NCBI GenBank assembly: GCA_013368325.1
Contig: JAACJK010000043.1
Span: 1 to 21,284, forward strand
DNA from: Ephemerocybe angulata
Taxonomy: Eukaryota; Basidiomycota; Agaricomycetes; Agaricales; Psathyrellaceae
Direction of reading: 5' to 3'
DNA length: 21,284 bases
A program made the translations under genes and the position numbers. Positions 1 through 6,838 of this stretch are shown here, piece after piece. Position 1 is the first letter of the stretch. Every line of letters starts with the position of its first letter. The notes below the pieces were generated by a model. The model was not told the DNA's origin, did no database searches, and saw only the letters and a list, made by a program, of their open reading frames with translations.

Positions 1-23
1 TGGGCATTACGACGACAGGCAGG

Positions 24-275
24 ATGGCGACTGGGGAGGGAATCAGCGAGCGACGAGCAAAGACCGAACAGACTCACAACGGTCTACGAAGATTACGACG
101 ACTATTGAGGGAATCACTGGGGGGTAACGGAAGGCTGAACAGACTCGCGACATACAGCAGGCATCAGATAGTCAAGACGGCGAAGGACGTATCCCAGGTT
201 ATATACCCGCCATTTCGTGACTGTCACGCTTGCCAGCTCAGAGATGCCAGCAAGGCTCCTCGTAATCCATCATAG
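24..275 (+). CDS. Unrecognised 83-residue reading frame, low confidence
   Basis: An open frame from ATG at 24 to TAG at 273, present with the same frame in copy 3 (from 18964, or 18940 with an upstream ATG) but interrupted in copy 2, where the G-run after 'gcgact' has five bases instead of four. It is rich in Arg, Leu and Thr with no signal peptide or membrane segment. It overlaps, in another frame, the DDYDDY-ending ORF described at 9421-9591. The length of one G-run decides which of the two frames is real, and two of three copies favour this one. The TATA-like 'ttatataccc' at 199 lies inside it, which argues against a simple coding role. I recognise no family. Confidence 0.15.
   Translation: MATGEGISERRAKTEQTHNGLRRLRRLLRESLGGNGRLNRLATYSRHQIVKTAKDVSQVIYPPFRDCHACQLRDASKAPRNPS
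199..208 (+). promoter_or_regulatory. TATA-like element (ttatataccc)
   Basis: A TATATA hexamer followed by CCC. The same ttatataccc string occurs at 9382-9391, upstream of the small ORF at 9421. An ATG lies about 45 bp downstream at 246, opening the frame that stays open longest in copy 2 (9727-10173). It recurs at equivalent positions in copies 2 and 3. Promoter function is inferred from sequence only. Confidence 0.35.
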
Positions 276-370
276 CATCCTCGGTTGTGCACACAAAGCA
301 CCATTCCACCTGCATCACCTCCCCGTACGTCATCTCACATCTCCCTCCTTCCCTTTCATTCCCTCCTTTG

Positions 371-444
371 GAACAATTGTGAGGGACTGGGTCTGAACCG
401 AAACCCATTCTCTCTCAATTGTTCTGCAAGGAGGGATATCCCTC
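371..444. repeat. Inverted repeat plus 14-bp perfect palindrome
   Basis: GAACAATTG at 371-379 and its exact reverse complement CAATTGTTC at 416-424 can pair around a 36-nt loop. Six bases downstream lies the perfect 14-bp palindrome GAGGGATATCCCTC at 431-444. Both are conserved in copy 2 (palindrome 9916-9929) and copy 3 (19371-19384). The region is followed by a strong plus-strand acceptor pattern (CTGACC, then ACTTGCAG, ending at about 471), so the hairpin may sit inside a transcribed intron. Function unknown: it could be a protein-binding site or an RNA hairpin. Confidence 0.6.
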
Positions 445-1180
445 TTCACTGACCTCTGTATCCCACTTGCAGCCCAGGACTGTTGTTTCCGACGTGATCA
501 ATTTATCATTGCTTGCTTCAGGGTCCGTCCGATGGCGTCGCTTTGATTTCTTTCTCATTATCCGTCCGACGGCTTCGCTTCGAGTAGTCTCTCATCCCTC
601 CACAAAATTCCTTTGCTGACTTACCTTTTCTTGTAGGTTGTAGAATCCCTTCGCTCACTCCTGCTTCAAAGTATGTAGTATTATTGTAGCTCCTATCTAG
701 ATGACGACGACCCTGAATGTATGAACCGTTTCGCCGGATGTACTTATTGCGTGACGCCGCCTTAGACTCGTTTTGGCTGTACCTCCGGTCAGGGACCAGG
801 CTTCTTTCTTCCTCGGTTCGACACGTTCCAGCACGTTCCCTCGGCACCTCTAGGATTCTCGTTCCATCCCCCATCTTCCTATTCTCCACCTTCCATACCC
901 CGTTTCCCCTGCACGATGGCCAATTGTCCACCTTGGCATGCTCGATTCAGCAAAGCGGTTCGTCTGGCGGCTGGCCTTGCTCGGTGTATTCCTCGCTAAC
1001 CATTTTCCAGGCATCCGTTGTTGTAGATGCATTCAGTTCGTCCACCCGCGGCCTCGTGTATTCCCAGCTGACGCTCACAGCAAAGTTAGATGGAAGACTC
1101 CACTCCACCGCCGGTCTACTATGTAACGAAGGGCTCGTGAGTCGGCAGGCATTCGTTTTGTCTCCCGCTATATCATGCAC
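445..1180. other. Pyrimidine-rich region with splice-like signals, no assigned gene
   Basis: There is no confident gene here. Acceptor-like strings appear on the plus strand: ACTTGCAG near 471, GCTTCAG near 520, and a good polypyrimidine acceptor CTTACCTTTTCTTGTAG ending near 637. The last also reads on the minus strand as a donor, AAAAG followed by GTAAGTCAGC. A ~19-bp direct repeat, TCCGTCCGATGGCGTCGCT, lies at 524-542 and again with three changes at 561-579. Open frames of about 117-157 residues on either strand span parts of it (for example plus 717-1190) but change length between copies through 1-nt indels. A transcribed, intron-containing leader is possible. Confidence 0.4.
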
Positions 1181-1189
1181 TCCCAGCTG

Positions 1190-2275
1190 ACGCCGGACGG
1201 TCATTCCTTTAGTCGCCCGTCGCCGCAAAAAAATCCAGATATACTTTATCATGCGCAGCCTCACACGTTCATAGCAAAGCTCGCCACTGACCTTCTCAAA
1301 AGGCAAGTCATTTCGTTAGGGTACCAGTCATTCACTACTAACGGCCAGCAGAACGCTCTCGCGGGAATCGACGTGTTGCGCCCTCGCGACAGCTCCCGCT
1401 CGCCGGATGAAAATCCATATATACTTTACCATGCACAACTTCACAAGACCGGCCTATCCATGCCTTCAAGACGGCCGCCTCTTTCTCACTTTCCGTCGCA
1501 AAGGTGAGCCATCCTCTCTAAGTACCAGCCCTTTGCAACACTAACAAGTTACACTTGATTATAGTCTTGCCCCGGGAATTGGATATCTCGTACACCTGCC
1601 TGAGTCACGACAACACGCGAAAATGCTCATTGGGTACTACCCTCAGCCTACGAACACAACCCGCCTTCCTTCGACGCCTTCCCTGCTCACGGGAAATTGA
1701 TACATCGTGTATTCGCCTTTCAAGCTTTCAAAACTGCGCGGTAAGCAAACAGTCCGTGTCGGCGTGTGAACAGGGCTTATATCCGAGGCCTTCCCAGTTC
1801 TGGTTCGCCGGAAATCGATCTGTCGTGTCTTCGCCATCCAAGGTAAGCATACCCCGCTATCTATTGTATTTGACGACCTAATACTCGTCGGACAGGGAGC
1901 ACGCACCTCGCATCGCCACCAACACCCACCCAATGGCCGGCGCTCCATCCAAACCTTCGCACCGGGTTCCGCACAACTTGAAGCATCCTGACCGATAGCC
2001 GTCATACCACCTTCGTAGGTTCAATCATGTCCGATCCCACGTTCGCTCGCTAACGATATCGTATTCGCCCTTCCTCGACTTTCGCCGGATTTATTTCTAT
2101 CGTGCTCGCTAATCATCTCGCATGCTATAGCCTCGTCTGTCGCCGGAATCATTTCTGTAGTGTAATCACCGGTCGCGTACCTTTTGGTGGATGTACGTAC
2201 CGTTATGCTACTTGATTATCTGCTGACTAGCTTCAACTGCAGAACAACCTTTCCCGGAAATCATTTCTATCACAC
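1190..2275. repeat. Field of degenerate direct repeats (CCGGAAATC and ILYHAQ modules)
   Basis: Two modules recur here. Module 1, at about 1217-1262 and 1402-1447, is TCGCCG.....AATCCA.ATATACTTTA.CATGC, 185 bp apart. Read from 1175 it encodes NPDILYHAQPH and NPYILYHAQLH, with TAT/TAC, GCG/GCA and CAG/CAA differences that are synonymous. Module 2 has the core CCGGAAATCnnTCTnTCGTGT. It appears in diverged form at about 1570, 1690, 1808, 2083, 2136 and 2251, usually next to an intron-like interval. Period is irregular, at 60-270 bp. The same field is present in copies 2 and 3. It looks like repeated duplication of small exon-intron blocks followed by decay. Confidence 0.55.
1431..1991 (+). CDS. 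Spliced orphan gene, 4 exons, 129 residues (copy 1)
   Basis: The frame opens at ATG 1431 in context TTTACC-ATG. Exons are 1431-1503, 1565-1740, 1798-1842 and 1896-1991 (TGA at 1989). Introns are 1504-1564 (GTGAGC, branch CACTAAC, TATAG), 1741-1797 (GTAAGC, CCCAG) and 1843-1895 (GTAAGC, branch CCTAAT, ACAG). Exon lengths sum to 390, so the frame survives all three splices. Exon 2 holds two versions of a short motif, PRELDISYTC and SREIDTSCIR, matching the surrounding DNA repeats. No signal peptide, membrane helix or known domain is seen. A TATA-like ATATATAC only ~10 bp before the ATG is too close to serve as its own promoter, so the true start could lie upstream. The gene model is inference from frame and splice sites. 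Confidence 0.4.
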
Positions 2276-3150
2276 CCCGCCGTCCGTTGCCGTAGCCAAC
2301 CACTCAAACCGTAAGCACTCCTATTCGCCTATCACCCACCTCGTTTTATAACCCCCTTCCATTTTCAGGACAGAACACAGGAGTCAATTTTGCATCCGCC
2401 GTAAACAGCGAATGTCGCCGTAAGTGTTCGCCTCCATCTATCCCGTCGCACATGCTCACCGAGTCCCTCGCAGCCCCGAGCGCCGGAGGGAGTCTGCACG
2501 GAGATGCAAATTTTACTGTACGTACGCTGGCGACTCATTTCCAAGCCCACTCTGACATATCGGCTTCATCGCGAGGTGGTGCACGCAGGCGGCCAAGGAG
2601 CTTGGCCGAGCTTGCGCCGGCATTGATATGCCGTTCCATCTTCCGTGTCCCTGCGTAGAATAGAGTGCTTTTATTTTAGACTTATAATAGGAGATGTGTT
2701 GGGGTTACCGTACGTACCATAGCGCTATGATATCCGGAGTTTCCGGGACCTGTCAGGGGCCCTGGCGTCATTTCGCTCACGGGCGCCTATTTTGAAGTTT
2801 GACTTATTTCTTACTTTGAGGTCGTTTCGAGGCCCCCAACTTATCCCAGGAACAGTGAAATTCTACCTGAGTAATATGTTTGCAGTCTATCGACATATTT
2901 GAGGCCTTTTGCGCGAAGATTGGGCTCGGGGTAGTGAGATCTTTTCTCGATGGCAAGGCGCAAGCGCCCGCTGGCGCGAGGAGGCCAAAATGGAGTTGCG
3001 TCGAACTGTGTCTTTCGTATCCACATCCAGTTGCATTCAAGCAAGTACGTTAAGCTGCGTTACTGTGATTGATACATGGAACTAGTGGGAAACGAGGTTT
3101 GAGATCGGGAAATCTGGAGTTGAGTTTGAAAGCAATTCAAACGATTTTTG
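2010..3150. other. Mostly non-coding stretch with scattered intron-like intervals
   Basis: I find no convincing plus-strand gene. Up to 2430 there are further plus-strand splice-like intervals: CAACTGCAG near 2242 as an acceptor, and GTAAGCACTCC at 2311 to CATTTTCAG at 2368 as a 58-nt intron. They suggest that the transcript of the preceding gene could extend. From 2640 the DNA is less pyrimidine-rich. GTACGTAC palindromes occur near 2190, 2518 and 2709. On the minus strand the last reads ATG followed at once by GTACGT, a start codon abutting a donor. A small minus-strand ORF is listed separately. Confidence 0.4.
2804..3040 (-). CDS. Small minus-strand ORF, 78 residues, identical in both copies
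   Basis: ATG at 3040 to stop at 2804, with an identical translation in copy 2 (12518-12282). It is one of few stretches of this length with no indel between copies, which says as much about base composition as about function. The product would be moderately basic with four Cys and no clear domain, signal peptide or membrane segment. There is no recognisable promoter. It may be chance. An overlapping second minus frame (3044-2841) is equally open. I do not recognise it. Confidence 0.2.
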   Translation of the reverse strand: MNATGCGYERHSSTQLHFGLLAPAGACALPSRKDLTTPSPIFAQKASNMSIDCKHITQVEFHCSWDKLGASKRPQSKK

Positions 3151-3154
3151 GACT

Positions 3155-3921
3155 ATGAACGACGGGTACAAGCCCAAACGGCTGCAGCGAATCCCTCATT
3201 ATGTAGATATAACAGACACTAGTAGTATGCATGTATGTTACTGTGTACCTTTCAGTCCGACCAGCCGTCCATGTTCAACGAAACCACAAACTCGAAGATC
3301 TCAAACGCGCGCCATACGTACACCTCCTCCCCGTCCGATTCATCTAATTCCACCCCATCCAAACGACTCCATTCCAGCGCCCAGACTCTTACGACAGATC
3401 AGTACCAACGTCACCCACGTAAGCGGGTATCCATCTGCCAGAAAATAAATCATAGAAACAGATTACTCGAGCGAATACTTGCGTCGGAAGCTCGGTCGCC
3501 GCACACTCGTAAAACGACGTTTGCGTTATTGTGGGTGTTCTGGATAATGCTGGGCACATTCAGGGGTACCCCTGAGGGCTCTAATGTGGTGCCAAGTGAG
3601 TCGATGTTGTCCTGGGCTGGCGAAGTGGTGCGATGCGTTAAGGAATGCTTTGGGCGCTTAAAACGACGCACACAAAGCGCATTGAATAGCATGCAAAAAA
3701 GGGCAGTGAGTGCACACATGTTCGGTGACCAGCTCTTTACCCTAGCTCCACCAGTATACACCAAGCATCCTCGAGGTCCCCAAACCCAGATCTCCAACCC
3801 AAACCGACCCATCCACACTATCCCCTCCTCGCCCCACTCGCCCAAAAACACGCCATTCAAACGCACTCTCCCAGGAGAACCCTGTCTTGGCACGTCAGCA
3901 CAGCCCATCAAACAGCCATAA
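3155..3921 (+). CDS. Spliced orphan gene with one predicted membrane helix, 237 residues (copy 1)
   Basis: Exon 1 (3155-3202, 16 codons, ATG at 3155) joins in phase 0 to exon 2 (3256-3921) across a 53-nt intron with GTAGAT donor, GTTACTG near the branch position and CTTTCAG acceptor. Exon 2 belongs to the longest uninterrupted frame of the window (228 codons). The product starts basic (MNDGYKPKRLQRIPHY), then a Ser/Thr-rich segment (about residues 17-65), a basic patch, a hydrophobic helix TTFALLWVFWIMLGTF (about 103-118), an amphipathic stretch with Cys, and a Pro/Ser/Thr-rich basic tail. A single-pass membrane protein is a reasonable inference. No family is recognised. An internal GTAAGC at 3419 could be an alternative donor. 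The antisense frame is Gly/Trp-rich, as expected for the shadow of a Pro-rich coding strand. Confidence 0.45.
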
Positions 3922-4115
3922 TTTACGTACCATTTTCACTCAGCGCCCGAAACTCTGCTCGGAAGCACGGAGCGATTGCAGGGATACGGGGAGATGCACG
4001 TAAGTTGCGATACGAGCGAGCGAAAGACTTGCGCATCCGGGGGTTAAGGGAGTCGTCGGGTGCCTAGGATAGGGTGTACCCGGGGATGGTCGGGTCAATT
4101 GGGAGGGGGCAAATG

Positions 4116-4122
4116 TATAAAG
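4116..4122 (+). promoter_or_regulatory. TATA box upstream of a plus-strand spliced transcript
   Basis: TATAAAG lies 30-90 bp before a pyrimidine-rich run (CATTCCCTTTCCTCCCTCCC and on), the usual arrangement of TATA box and start region in many fungal promoters. The first consensus plus-strand intron starts at 4299. Conserved in copy 2 at 13588. Function inferred. Confidence 0.5.
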
Positions 4123-4145
4123 GATGGGAGGGATTCGAGGGGATT

Positions 4146-4793
4146 GGCATCATCCCTCCACATTCCCTTTCCTCCCTCCCTCACTTACCTTTCCTCCATC
4201 GCTCTCTACACCCTCTTTGGGGTTGTGACACTCAACTCACCATACTATTGCCTTGACCATCTGGCTGCCGTCGTCGCCGTCGACGTCAATTAACTCTGGT
4301 AGGTCGTTTTCCCTTTTCTTGAGCATCCTGTCATTTCTAATCTATCATTAGCGCCGGCAGCACGAACCTCTCGTTTGGCCTTGCCAGCAGGCTCACAGCT
4401 CGCCACCAACAATCAGTCAGCCAGACACTGCAACTGTACGTCTGGTAACCCATTTGTTACATCTGAAGTTGACCACAAAGTCGTTTGTTGATTCATATTA
4501 GTCCTGCTCTCGTCTATACCATACTCACGCTCGCTGCACAGGACTTGACGCCAGCCTACGTAAGTGCCCCTATTACACATGCCAATTACCTTACTGATTC
4601 GCGCATAGTCAAATACCCTTTGATAACAAACCAATTTATTAAGGCTCCTACGTTACTGATGTAACGACCTCCAACAAGCCAACTCGCGACGGTCTCGACG
4701 CACGACGATGGGATGGAGGTCAGGCTGGCTACGTGAAGGTAAGCATAGAATCGTTGGCCTACACGTCTTCCCAATGACGATTATGGCCCACAG
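4146..4793 (+). other. 5' part of a plus-strand transcript with four consensus introns
   Basis: Introns at 4299-4351 (GTAGGT, TTCTAATC, TTAG), 4436-4501 (GTACGT, TTGATT, TTAG), 4560-4608 (GTAAGT, TTACTGATT, ATAG) and 4739-4793 (GTAAGC, AATGACG, ACAG). All four fit the plus strand better than the minus. Exons are short: 84, 58 and 130 nt internally. One reading has exon 2 (4352-4435) in phase 0 for 28 codons, and exon 4 open from 4643 to 4738 as GSYVTDVTTSNKPT...GQAGYVK, followed by TGA as the first codon after the splice. A TAA precedes GSYV at 4640, where one missing A would restore the frame. No ATG fits that reading, so either the start is missed or this is a non-coding leader. Confidence 0.4.
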
Positions 4794-5179
4794 TGACCCG
4801 GCACCTGCGCCCTAGCCCTCTGTTCCACCAAGCCCGCCACGATCCTGGCCTTCGACTCCGCGGACACGTCCAGTGCGCCGCCGCCGCAAGTCTCAAACGG
4901 CCAAGTTGTACACGAAAGGCTGAACGAATAAAAACAGTCAGTCCACATCGCCAAAATGTTAATCCTGTGCTTACCATTTACTAACCACCCAAATAGCCCC
5001 GTCGTCCTCTCGCGTCACGAACCCACACGTCCCACCGACGACTTGTGAGCCGGAGAGGTCCTGGCCCTCTATTCCACCAAGCCCGCCACTCGCCGTCACT
5101 GTCGTCGCCGTCCACCTCCAGCGCGACGCCGCTCGTGAGGTTCAAAGGGTCGAATTGTAGAGAAAGTCTGAACAAATAA
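4708..5179 (+). CDS. Spliced orphan ORF with duplicated exon, 118 residues (copy 1, plus reading)
   Basis: ATG at 4708. Exons are 4708-4738, 4794-4936 and 4997-5179 (TAA at 5177). Introns are 4739-4793 and 4937-4996, the second with GTCAGT donor, perfect TACTAAC branch and AATAG acceptor. Exon lengths total 357, so the frame holds. Exons 2 and 3 are duplicated modules: each encodes P-[SG]-P-LFHQARH followed by a Ser/Pro-rich or basic tail. No membrane segment or known domain is seen. The same DNA also gives a spliced open reading on the minus strand (5486-5096), so the strand is uncertain. Copy 2 (14172-14643) has several 1-nt indels that break this frame. Confidence 0.28.
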
Positions 5180-5486
5180 AGCCGGTAAGTCCAAGTCGTC
5201 AAAATGGCAGTCAAGTTTTGCTGACCGCCCACATAGCCCAGCGTCCTCTCGCGCCACGGCCCACACACTTCGCGGTGACCCATGGAGGGCAGACACCGAC
5301 ACCATTGCCCTCCGTTCCCCCGAGCCCATGTCGATCCTGCCCTTCGCCGCCGCCGTGCACGTCTAGCGCGCCGCCGCTCGTGAGGTCCAAACGGCCAGGT
5401 CGTGCGCGAAAGTCTGCATGAACAAAGTTAGTCAGTCCACTTGTCACAGTGGCACTCGTTTACTGACCATTTCCAACCGCCGACAT
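5096..5486 (-). CDS. Minus-strand spliced reading of array 1, 92 residues
   Basis: ATG at 5486. Exons are 5486-5468, 5413-5226 and 5167-5096 (TGA at 5098). The introns have GTCAGT...GGACTGAC...ATGCAG and GTCAGC...GGACTTAC...TTTGTTCAG, with pyrimidine tracts and CAG ends that are stronger acceptors than those of the plus reading. The exon total of 279 nt preserves the frame. The modules translate to related segments, LDLTSGGALDV, LNLTSGVALEV and, in copy 2, GGGGALDV, with mostly third-base differences. The opposite strand in the 3-against-3 register (TSSAPPL) shows the same synonymous pattern, so base substitution alone does not settle the strand. Product unknown. Confidence 0.22.
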
Positions 5487-5488
5487 AG

Positions 5489-5646
5489 AACTCACCTACA
5501 CCACAACCCTACCATCCTCTAGCTCCACGAATCCCGGCCCAGACACGGCGGTCCCAGCGACGATCCTCGAATGGCTTTCTTCGCACGTCTGGCACGGCCT
5601 GCTCCTTCTGCCGTTGCTTGTAGCTTTCGTTGGAGGCCTCTGGTAA
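5489..5646 (+). CDS. Possible terminal exon: Ser/Thr-rich then hydrophobic C-terminus
   Basis: After the acceptor ACATAG (ends 5488) the frame is open for 51 codons to TAA at 5644: a Ser/Thr/Pro-rich stretch (LTYTTTLPSSSSTNPGPD), then TAVPATILEW and LSSHVWHG, then a hydrophobic run LLLLPLLVAFVGGLW at the very end. A C-terminal helix of this kind suits a tail-anchored or GPI-processed protein, though no omega site is argued here. Copy 2 (14952-15108) keeps the same frame and ending. Which upstream exon it splices to is unclear, since the module frames do not all agree. A weaker plus intron (5652-5707) follows, so the transcript may continue. Confidence 0.33.
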
Positions 5647-5736
5647 CACAAGTAAGTCTAACATCGGCCTACGAGCGCACGGCAAGTACTCACATCTGAA
5701 TCTCTAGACACACTACATCATCCACCCCTTCGCTTG

Positions 5737-6680
5737 CCGTCCATCGCCAGGCCCGTCGTCGATCGCTTGGTGGTGGAAAGCGCGCGGGGGTCCTGTCTTT
5801 GGTGAACGTGGTTGGGCTGGTCGGCGTTCTGCGTCGTCGACGCACCCCATCGGCGAAGGCTGCTCTCGCACGTCAAGCCCGGTTGCTAGGCCTCCCCATG
5901 TCGCGTCGATTTCGTACTACACCTTCTGTAAAACAGGTAAGCCTCGTTCGCACTGATATCAAGGGAAATCTTACTCACAGATACTGATTCGAAGGACACG
6001 AATGCCTTGATTTCGATGGCTTTTGTAGGGTGATAAAGTAAGTGTATCGGTCAATTTAAGAGCGCGAGATCTACTTACCTTTTGAACCCATTTGACTGGG
6101 GGACTTGCAATTCGTCGGCCGGCCAGTCCATTGTCGATCGCATGGTGGTGGAAAGTGCGTGGGGTTCTGCCGGTGACTCCAAGCGGCGAATGACTTTCGT
6201 CGCACGTCGAGCACGGCTTGCTGAAGCTACTGGCACTGCCGTCGCCTTCGTTTCCTGTGGCGGCGATCGTAAGTACCCCTCGCGTCGATCTACAGGAAAT
6301 TCATGCTCACGGACTGTTTCGAAGGTCCCGAATCTCGAATGCCTTGGTTTCGGTTGTCGCATGAGCCTGGGTTATAATGTAAGCGTGCCGTTGGTCTAGG
6401 AGTGCGAGATTTGCTTACCTTTTGAGGTCCCAGATATCTACCTTTTCGTGCACTTGTCGGCCGGCCAGTCTGTATGGCGCGATTGGAAATGGTGCGGGTT
6501 CTGTCGTTGGTGAGTGCGGTTAATCGACTGTGCTTGACTTGCTTGCTGACTGCCCGGTGCTTTTCGTCGCTCAGGCCGAATTCGCGAGGTGCTGCGAGGG
6601 TCGGCTTGCATGATTCTGGTGGAGAATGTGAGTGCATCATCTTTTCGCAAGTATACTAGACTAACCTTGAATAGCAGTCA
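5737..6680. repeat. Second array of duplicated exon-intron modules, array 2
   Basis: Three imperfect units spaced about 340-375 bp. Landmarks: GGTGGTGGAAAGYGCGYGGGG at 5768 and 6143 (diverged at 6481), CGAATGCCTTGRTTTCG near 5999 and 6337, GATCTACTTACCTTTTGA and GATTTGCTTACCTTTTGA near 6067 and 6408, and GTCGGCCGGCCAGTC near 6114 and 6456. The block TCGCACGTC..GCACGGCYTGCT is shared with the last module of array 1 (5581-5605), so the two arrays belong to one family. As in array 1, spacers carry splice signals on both strands. Copy 2 equivalent is 15199-16135. Confidence 0.6.
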
Positions 6681-6838
6681 GACTGGCGACCGCGCTCGTT
6701 GGTCGATCGGCCATCGTGCAGGGTGTTCTGGCGGAATTGGGTCGAGGACGCGTGCTGGTCGTTGATTTCGGAGCGGTGTGTATGTTCGTCGTCGATGAGT
6801 CTAGTTAGTACCAGCTCCGAGCTCGTCGAGACAGGCAT
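5886..6838 (-). CDS. Spliced orphan gene, 6 exons, 219 residues, minus strand
   Basis: ATG at 6838 directly after a CAG acceptor. Exons are 6838-6666, 6615-6442, 6366-6311, 6254-6079, 6019-5979 and 5925-5886 (TAG). Introns are 50, 75, 56, 59 and 53 nt with donors GTTAGT, GTAGAT, GTGAGC, GTAAGT and GTGAGT, ending CAG except the fourth (AAAAG). Exons total 660 nt, exactly 220 codons. A further intron, 6888-6839, has GTCAGT, a perfect TACTAAT branch and ACAG, works only on this strand, and would lie in the 5' leader. The product is basic and rich in Arg, Ser, Gln and His, with PCSTCDESHS in exon 4 and no membrane helix. No family is recognised. In copy 2 (16299-15348) a G inserted near 16206 shifts exon 1. 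Confidence 0.4.

Larger units (their letters stand above)
4794..5646. repeat. Array of duplicated exon-intron modules, array 1
   Basis: Four modules of about 190-250 bp: 4794-4996, 4997-5236, 5237-5488 and 5489-5646. Each has an exon-like block plus a 52-60 nt intron-like spacer. Shared landmarks are CTCTnTTCCACCAAGCCCGC, CGTCnAGCGCGnCGCCGCTC, CGAAAGTCTGAAC, and the spacer ending ACTRACC...ATAG. Modules are only partly alike in sequence, so the duplications are old compared with the 9.46 kb repeat. Plus-strand introns: 4937-4996, 5185-5236 and 5431-5488. Minus-strand introns over the same spacers: 4985-4920, 5225-5168 and 5467-5414. Copy 2 equivalent is 14257-15108. Confidence 0.65.

Noticed and set aside
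518..931. 137-residue minus-strand ORF
   Set aside because: Its frame changes at 1-nt indels in both other copies, and it overlaps plus-strand acceptor-like signals. Composition fits the shadow of a pyrimidine-rich strand.
1444..1456. CACAAGACCGG, resembling the DKTG phosphorylation motif coding sequence
   Set aside because: It reads HKTG rather than DKTG in that frame and has no surrounding P-type ATPase sequence. The flippase fragment truly lacks its phosphorylation domain in this window.
3450..3911. 153-residue minus-strand ORF opposite the 3155-3921 gene
   Set aside because: It is Gly/Trp/Val-rich in the way expected from the antisense of a Pro/Ser/Thr-rich coding strand, and the plus strand offers a longer frame with a consensus intron. 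No convincing minus intron joins its parts.
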